Positions 58,050 to 64,000 of a stretch of 64,000 nucleotides of DNA are shown piece by piece. Each line of letters begins with the position of its first letter. The stretch's first letter is position 1. This DNA comes from Fennellomyces sp. T-0311 (Eukaryota; Mucoromycota; Mucoromycetes; Mucorales; Lichtheimiaceae), in the NCBI GenBank assembly GCA_025266875.1, contig JALLLT010000052.1, positions 124,001-188,000 on the forward strand. The letters run 5' to 3'. The position numbers and the translations under genes were made by a program. The notes below the pieces were generated by a model. That model ran no database searches and was not told the origin of the DNA. It saw only the letters and a list, made by a program, of their open reading frames with translations.

Positions 58050-59731
58050 CTAGTTAATTACAAACGATTGCTTAGTCTCCATCTCTGTGCCGTGCTCTGT
58101 TTTGTAATAGGTTCCCTTTTTCGCTAAATAGACGCAGACAGCCTTATAGCTATCACCACTACGTATTATTACTGGCGATACATGATAAAGGCGACGGTAT
58201 TCATAGCAAATTCCAGTAAGCACTACACATTGTGTACATGGCTCGGTAAGCGAAATTACGGGTCCTTCAGTATCTCCCACTAGCGCCTCGTAACGTGCGG
58301 AGACGTAACTCCAACGATCGATCTCTTTCAAGCGTAGGAAATGGGTCGCTTCTAGTCCAAAAAGATTCCGCAAGACGCTCGAAAATTTCACGCTTCTCGG
58401 ACTTTTGGTCACAAACTTCATGGGATTGGTTTGCGATATCGTTATAGACGCCCCGTTGCTATAAACTTCAAGAGGGCCATCGAACGCATATTCACAATTG
58501 GAACTGTTATCAACATGAGCTGATATGCTGGCGCACGTGAGATAGATGGAGGTGTCAGAAATGGTATATACATCAGGAGATGCTACGGAATTGATCTTGT
58601 CGAATAAGCGCTGTATATGAACGCCTTAGACACCAGTCCAGGAAGGAAAAATCTCGTCCTCCAATTGCATCTCATTGACATTGCTACGGCTGGTTTCGAA
58701 TGATGCGCTAGGGGCGCCAAAGTATAATATCGACGGATCATCCTGGGCTAAGCGTGTATAGAACTCGATTGCAAGGGTTGATAGTGGTTGGCCGTAGCTG
58801 AAGTCAAGATTCGCCATCTTGTCCGGAAACATATTTGCAAGAGCAAGGTATCGATCATGGGCTTTTGTGCTCGTTCGATTTCTGGCATAAATCAAAGCCA
58901 CACACGCATTCCAACCTCGAATCGATGAGGTTGGCGACTTGAGGGCAATAGCATGGATAAAGTTCCCAAAATCATCCCTTGCGTCGCCGTAAAATTCATG
59001 ATATGCAAGATCCTCACTCCACAGATGTGTGTACTGTCCAAGAAAAAGTAATCTTGTAGACATATAAGCTTCCTCCAGAGTCCATACTCGCTTGGCCCAT
59101 TGCGATTGCCATACTTTTCGGCATTTGCGTGACGGGCATAACCCACGTTGCGACCCGTATAATCCAGCTCCGGAACAAGAATAAGTGTGCAATAGGCGTT
59201 CTTGTAAATAGTGTGCATCTGCTTAATTTCGCGCTTCTTTTCCTCTGGGTTCGATTGGTCGATACACTTTTGGTCCCACCAGAGATACCCAACGCCAAAA
59301 TCATGGCAGATCTGCTCAACGAGTTCCTCATACTTGACATGACGAACCTTTGCTACCACCCGCGTTTCCTGTTTTGCGAAAAAATGCCTTTTGAACGTTT
59401 CTTCTTGATACGAGATAATCTGATGTTGGCCCCGGTCATCTCGGATATATTCGTCGCTGTCCTTGTCCTTGAAATAATCGCCAGACTGGTTCCACGAATA
59501 CGACAGAGCACAGTAAGGTTCATTCACTTTTGAGCCAGAGAGCAATTTCATGGCTGATACGTCCAGAAGCCACGTTGGTTTGAATCCTGGAGTAGCTCTG
59601 CGTCCATTGGCATATTCCGCTAGCTCTGTGGCAATGTCCACAGGTGAAGATTGTTCAGTGAAGCCTGGGCTATATACATATCCCTTGCTATTTTTAAACC
59701 TCCACTGATGTTGCTCGTAGATAAAGTACAT
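58050..59731 (-). pseudogene. Decayed HET-domain gene, copy 4
   Basis: It starts MYFIYEQHQWRFKNSKGY (59731). The HET blocks YCALSYSWNQSGDYF (about 59510), FGVGYLWWDQKCIDQ with REIKQMHTIYKNAYCTLILV (about 59270), and, in another frame, WAKRVWTLEEAYMSTRLLFL (about 59080) follow. Then come HDRYLALANMFPDKM, LSTLAIEFYTRLAQDDPSIL and FPSWTGV. Two lesions are present: a frame change near 59110-59120, and a TAA at about 58626-58628 directly after WTGV, after which the same frame stays open to the end. The C-terminal module is still readable: EATHFLRLKEID, VISLTEPCTQCVVL, and a tail ending QSFVIN. The damage is light, so loss is recent. It is the close relative of the intact copy 5, which points the other way 1.3 kb off. 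Confidence 0.85.
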
Positions 59732-60385
59732 GGTGTATATATATTACTGATGGAGTTAAATAAAAGCTGATGTACCGGCAAATCGCTGCTTGCGTCGAAA
59801 AAGAAAGCTTACGTGCGAGGTTATTTGCGTAAGTTTTGGAAACTATGAAAAAAAGAACCAAGGCGTTTCTTTCAGAGGAAATGCGTTTTGTAAAGAGTCG
59901 GAACAACATATTACATCAAATGTTTCACAAGTATCACTTGAATAAAATGGTTGTGCTATCAATTGCTTCGACTGCAGTGTGATCTATATCAAAGTGCAGT
60001 GGTTTCGCCGTTGGATGGCATGAAAGTGCAGCGAAAGGGTCTTCATTTAAGCGTCGCGAGGCGAGTGTTGAGTTTAGTTGAAAAAGTACAAATTTTATTT
60101 GGAAGACTTTTTGACCTGCTCCAATAGGTATATGGTCGCTTCCTTGCGGTACAAATGTATAGATATGAAAGGGTACCTGGTGCCATGTCTGAAAAAACCC
60201 CTTACGGGGAAAAAGACAGGCCGATATAGAAACGTTGTGAATAGTTATAGAAATGGAGAGAAGAAAAACAGTGTAGGTATAATACCAATAATGTAGACGT
60301 GGGTACCACCCTAAGTGGGGTTGTTTGTAGGTGCTGATGGTCTGCCTTGGAGAGCTTCTTCTGGTGCCGGTTCATCATCATCGTA

Positions 60386-60640
60386 CTACCCGTCTTTATG
60401 GCTCAGCTTATCAACCTTGCGGAGGACATGCAAAAGTGCGGGCCACGCCTTCTTCCATTTGCCCCGGGTCAGTCCATTATTTGAACGCGGAAGGCTGTTC
60501 AATATATAGTCGATTACCTGTGTATTGTTTTGCTGGTCAGGGACTGGTCCAAATGCTAGGAGTAGTTCTTGAAGCTCTGCCCGAAGCAATGGGCAGGTGG
60601 CGTAGTGTTCTCGGGGGGCAGAAGTGTTGAGTTTATATCT
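60386..60640 (-). pseudogene. LINE retrotransposon 3'-end relic
   Basis: The reverse frame reads TSAPREHYATCPLLRAELQE, then TQVIDYILNSLPRSNNGLTR and KWKKAWPALLHVLRKVDKL, then stops. Pattern and spacing (Cys/His knuckle, then a DYxLNxLP block, then WPxLxxxL) match the C-terminus of the LINE relic at 28172. Only the last ~80 codons remain, in the spacer between the two divergent HET copies. Confidence 0.65.
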
Positions 60641-60991
60641 ATATATATGGCGGATAACGATACGCCCAAAAGACGGAATACCATTTCCGAAAACTAGAGG
60701 TTTGTATTCCCTTCTCACGGAAACGGTGTACTAATGTACGATTTTAATTTAGCTATTCTGTTAAACATACAGTTTAAATTCTTTTTCTTTTTCTTTTTTT
60801 TAAAAAAAAGAAAACTTCTTGTACATACTTTCTCCAAATATTTAATTTGCCCAGCACCAGGCTGTACTCTCACTGACCTTGCACTCTCCAGAGTTTTACG
60901 GTGTCTCGCCTTGGTTTGTTGCCTTCGTGGCCGAAAGGGATCATATCATTGCACATGCTTACCGCAAGGTACCATTTTGATAGTTTACCGA

Positions 60992-62677
60992 ATGCCCATT
61001 ACGCACATTACATACGAAAGGGACCAACTGCGAATTGTTGACCCAGATGGCTTACTTTGCTTCCCCAACATCAGCCCTAACGAGTATCCAACTTTATACC
61101 GAGTCGCCCCGCCTCCGGTGCTCCAAGACATCTATGGCCCGCAAGACCCAACGGCTTTTAAACCCACGTGGCTGATACGCACATCTGATATGACACTCGT
61201 TCCTGGATCCAAAGTACACGAGCGATACTACGCCTTGTCTTACTCCTGGAGCCAATCAGGTGATTGTACTGTGAACAATCCTGATGATCAACAACAACAG
61301 CGCAAGCAAAAACTAGTTCTGTATCGAAAAAAGACAAAAAGGTGCCGCCCGCGAGGAAGAACAAGAATACGTGTTCCGATGAAACCACGGTTTATTTCCT
61401 TTGAAAAACTCATTCAGCAAATAAGCAAAGATTTCGGGATTCGCTATATTTGGTGGGATCAATGGTGCATTAACCAAACGGACATGGAAGAGAAGCAGCG
61501 CGAAATCTTGCAAATGCACAATATATACAAGAACGCCTACTGTACAGTCGTCTTAGTTCCCGAACTTGACTTTACTGGCCTCGAATCCCATCTTCCGGGA
61601 TACTCCGCTGCCAATATTTGGGCTATCTCCCAAAGCGACTGGATCCAACGCATATGGACTTTGGAAGAAGCATTCATGTCTAAAAGAATACTTTTTCTCG
61701 GCCGCAATGTGCACATGTGGTCGCACACCTCGGATAATATCGTGTTAAGCGATTCAGCCACTGCCATGTTCCTTCGTGCTGTCTGCACGCGATCGATGAA
61801 ATGGAATGCTTGCATTGTTTTGCAATATGCGCGAAAACGCATAAGTACCAAGGACCACGACCGTTATTTCGCCCTTGCCAACATGTTTCCCGAAAAAATG
61901 TCCGATCTCAACACAAGCTACAAACAGCCATTGCAAGATTTGGCGCTCTGGTTTTATGAACGCTTGGCCATAGACGATGTATCCATATTATACTTTGGTA
62001 CACCCGAACACGTTGACATTACCGAGGATGCAATGGTCCCAGAAAGACCCGAGGACATTTCGCTCCCGTCCTGGACTGGCAATAAAGGATTACATGTCCG
62101 CTGGCTATTTCATACCGGAGAGGACATTTCTCTTGAATCCTTTGGAATATCTGCCGCAGATTATACCGTTTCTGGGAGTTCCATTTCGCTCACTTGCACC
62201 AGTATTGCGGTTTCCGTCCAAAAGCAAAATACGTATGACCAAAGTCCGAAACGGTGGACCTGGGCCAATTGGGACATGCTGGACTGGACAATAAGTTCTT
62301 CTAGCTACAACAATCTTAAATTTGTGGCTACAACAGGGAATAATGCCTATGACCGCTTTCGTATAGGGGAAAGGTACGGAATGAAAGGAACACATTTTCT
62401 TCCTCTGAAAAAAGAGTCTTCTGGAACTTTGGTCAACGATCTATCGACACCGAATATTTACGGAGCCGTGATGTCACTTACAGAAGACTGTGAAGAATGT
62501 ACTATACTTGTTGGTGTATGCTATGAGGACCCTTGCAACCGAAACTTCCATGTATCACCAGTTATTATGAGAAATGCGGACCACTACAAAGCCATTGGAA
62601 TATGCCTATTATTCAACGTTTCCAACATATTTACCAATGTTGTAACAAAACGAAAGCAGAAATTTATCATTAAATAA
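60992..62677 (+). CDS. HET-domain protein, copy 5
   Basis: This is a 561-residue single exon. The start MPITHITYERDQLRIVDPDG (60992) is chosen because it matches the N-terminal pattern of the other copies; the frame is open upstream but encodes poly-F low-complexity sequence. HET blocks are YYALSYSWSQSGDC, FGIRYIWWDQWCINQ with REILQMHNIYKNAYCTVVLV, and WIQRIWTLEEAFMSKRILFL. Then HDRYFALANMFPEKM, VSILYFGTPEH and LPSWTGNKG. The C-terminal module is KGTHFLPLKKES, VMSLTEDCEECTILVGVCYE, and a tail ending KFIIK. A basic, Gln-rich insertion (QQQQRKQKLVLYRKKTKRCR) separates the first two HET blocks. KCIDQ of the paralogues is WCINQ here. Probably cytosolic and intact. Confidence 0.9.
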   Translation: MPITHITYERDQLRIVDPDGLLCFPNISPNEYPTLYRVAPPPVLQDIYGPQDPTAFKPTWLIRTSDMTLVPGSKVHERYYALSYSWSQSGDCTVNNPDDQQQQRKQKLVLYRKKTKRCRPRGRTRIRVPMKPRFISFEKLIQQISKDFGIRYIWWDQWCINQTDMEEKQREILQMHNIYKNAYCTVVLVPELDFTGLESHLPGYSAANIWAISQSDWIQRIWTLEEAFMSKRILFLGRNVHMWSHTSDNIVLSDSATAMFLRAVCTRSMKWNACIVLQYARKRISTKDHDRYFALANMFPEKMSDLNTSYKQPLQDLALWFYERLAIDDVSILYFGTPEHVDITEDAMVPERPEDISLPSWTGNKGLHVRWLFHTGEDISLESFGISAADYTVSGSSISLTCTSIAVSVQKQNTYDQSPKRWTWANWDMLDWTISSSSYNNLKFVATTGNNAYDRFRIGERYGMKGTHFLPLKKESSGTLVNDLSTPNIYGAVMSLTEDCEECTILVGVCYEDPCNRNFHVSPVIMRNADHYKAIGICLLFNVSNIFTNVVTKRKQKFIIK

Positions 62678-63583
62678 ATACTTATTACCGTGAAGGTTTG
62701 TGAGAATTTTGGCTATGGATAGACTTCTGACGATACCAGTAGAAAGCCTTTCATAAGCGGGATACGTTTGGTTTTCGTTTGTCCAGCACCATTTGTGTGA
62801 TGGCTAGATCGACTTTGCAACATGTATAGAAAATGGATGCAGATTGCCATCAATCGCGCGTGAGACAAATAATGGCGACAATGCTAATATGGAAGTGAAG
62901 GGAGGCAGGTTCATGCCTAGTTTCAATTCGGAATTACTTATTCGGAAAAAAAAGCGCCTAATTGACAGACATTTTTTCAGTTTTTTATCTCAGTTAAGCT
63001 CCTGCGGTATGGCACATGGATAGTTTACACATTTGGCATACTTTATCCTCAAAGATTCTTCGTGGTACAAAGCATAATAGCTATTGTCATAGCCGGCATT
63101 TACCTATACGATACGGCTTTGCATGATTTGGTGATTGCCTATATAAATAGTCGTGAATTCGGTTTATACCAAGTGATGATCAACCACATGACGGCGAACG
63201 TTAATATATACCTGTGGCCAACTCTAAATTTGCGACTACATATTTCTGCAGCTGCTTCGGTGATCTGGCAGTATTGATTGGATGACTTAAACGTGCTTCT
63301 ATCGATACTGTCTTTGATCAGTGGTTGTTTTAACCGACTCTGAAACTATTATGCATCTATTGTTTGTTCTACAACTGTACCATGTGATTTACAGCTTATG
63401 TAAGCCGAACATAGAATAATAAAAAATTAAGTCATTGAGAGCAGTGCACTCGAATAGTGCTAGGGAGACAAATAGTACTGTGCTTTGTGTTTCTGGCCCT
63501 CGCTTCAGTATTTTATATACCAGGAGTCTGTCCAAGCTTCCATAAAATTCAAGGATTTCGCGTGTATGAACACGGAACGAATG
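62678..63583. other. Spacer before repeat copy B
   Basis: A forward frame at 63062-63277 (IIAIVIAGIYLYDTALHDLV...) has one hydrophobic stretch but no recognised family and no clear start context. No gene is called. Confidence 0.4.
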
Positions 63584-64000
63584 TGTCATGCCAATTCAGT
63601 TTTCTGGAAAACTGTTTTCCGTATTTGGTAAGCTACTGTCTATCAAAAGTTTCACAGGTCGAGCTTTGCAATGAGCCCATTCACCATTGCCATTGCGAAT
63701 GCCAATACGCAATGTCGTCAGCTTATGTTTTTGAAGTGCAAGAGACTTTTTTTAGCAGCTCGATTACCAGCGCGTTCCTGTTACATGCTTTTGAAATAAA
63801 TTAGCTTTTTTTGCCATGGCATGACTAGAACTATCAAGAGTGTGTTCAGGGGCTTAAAGGGATGGGGATGAAAGATCTGTGCGTAACCAATTTGTTTCTT
63901 GGGGCGATCGTTTCCATGCATACAAGTTGTTTCAGATCAAAGAAGTTGAGCCTCACGTTACACTTCCTCGATTTTGTTGCTGCGGCTTCCAAGATGAACA
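63584..64000 (+). repeat. Dispersed repeat, copy B (cut by window end)
   Basis: It aligns along its length with 36586-36983 in the same orientation, with small indels (for example an extra GTGCAAGAGAC near 63737). It continues past the window edge. Confidence 0.85.

Noticed and set aside
60734..60991. N-terminal extension of HET copy 5 by 86 codons
   Set aside because: It reads poly-F and low-complexity sequence from a T-rich promoter. The other HET copies begin at a position equal to MPITHITYERD.
36586..64000. The two 400-bp repeats as paired LTRs of one retrotransposon
   Set aside because: They are 27 kb apart with many unrelated host genes in between and no gag/pol reading.
1..64000. tRNA genes, rRNA genes and CRISPR arrays
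   Set aside because: Scanned by eye for T-loop (GTTCRANNC) with matching stems, rRNA cores and regularly spaced repeats; none convincing. A covariance-model scan would be decisive.

Overview
This window looks like nuclear DNA of an early-diverging filamentous fungus, most likely a Mucoromycota/Mucorales species (possibly Lichtheimia- or Absidia-like; this is inference). The reasons are short GT-AG introns of about 45-70 bp in most genes, AT-rich spacers, LINE and DDE transposon remnants of the type common in Mucorales, and HET-domain proteins whose conserved blocks resemble one another closely. No bacterial operons, rRNA genes, convincing tRNA genes or CRISPR arrays were seen.

Layout. 1-6.3 kb: a reverse-strand AMP-dependent acyl-CoA ligase gene ending in a peroxisomal SKL signal. 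It is split by an intact 2,988-bp DDE transposon (31-bp perfect terminal inverted repeats, TA target duplication) and also carries a frameshift. 9.2-14.7 kb: a Plavaka/CACTA-like (Tnp2) element with a multi-exon transposase and a divergent accessory gene. 15.3-19.7 kb: one intact HET gene and a decayed HET copy. 22.3-24.4 kb: an intact POT/PTR2 peptide transporter. 24.4-31.5 kb: a gene-poor stretch of nested repeats (a LINE relic split by a pogo/Tigger-type non-autonomous element, small MITEs, and a miniature relative of the Tnp2 element). 31.8-34.4 kb: an F-box/LRR gene and the mitoribosomal protein uS11m. 35.8-38.3 kb: a transposase relic with a MITE, a dispersed repeat, and a secreted, highly acidic protein gene. 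40.6-43.6 kb: a decayed gene of unknown family and a second intact HET gene. 46.4-55.8 kb: a compact housekeeping island (Munc13/MUN-C2 protein, AP-3 sigma, a divergent septin, CstF-64, SF3A2). 58.0-62.7 kb: a decayed HET gene and an intact HET gene in divergent orientation. 63.6-64.0 kb: a second copy of the dispersed repeat.

How it fits together. The housekeeping genes act in membrane traffic (MUN-C2, AP-3 sigma), septum/cortex organisation (septin), mRNA 3'-end processing and splicing (CstF-64, SF3A2) and mitochondrial translation (uS11m). The rest is a fast-turnover compartment. It holds five HET loci (three intact, two broken), at least three classes of DNA transposon, LINE relics, and host genes being destroyed. 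The HET copies share a C-terminal module outside the classic HET domain, which is the best candidate here for an undescribed feature of a recognition or cell-death system. All product calls rest on recognised motifs; no database search was run.
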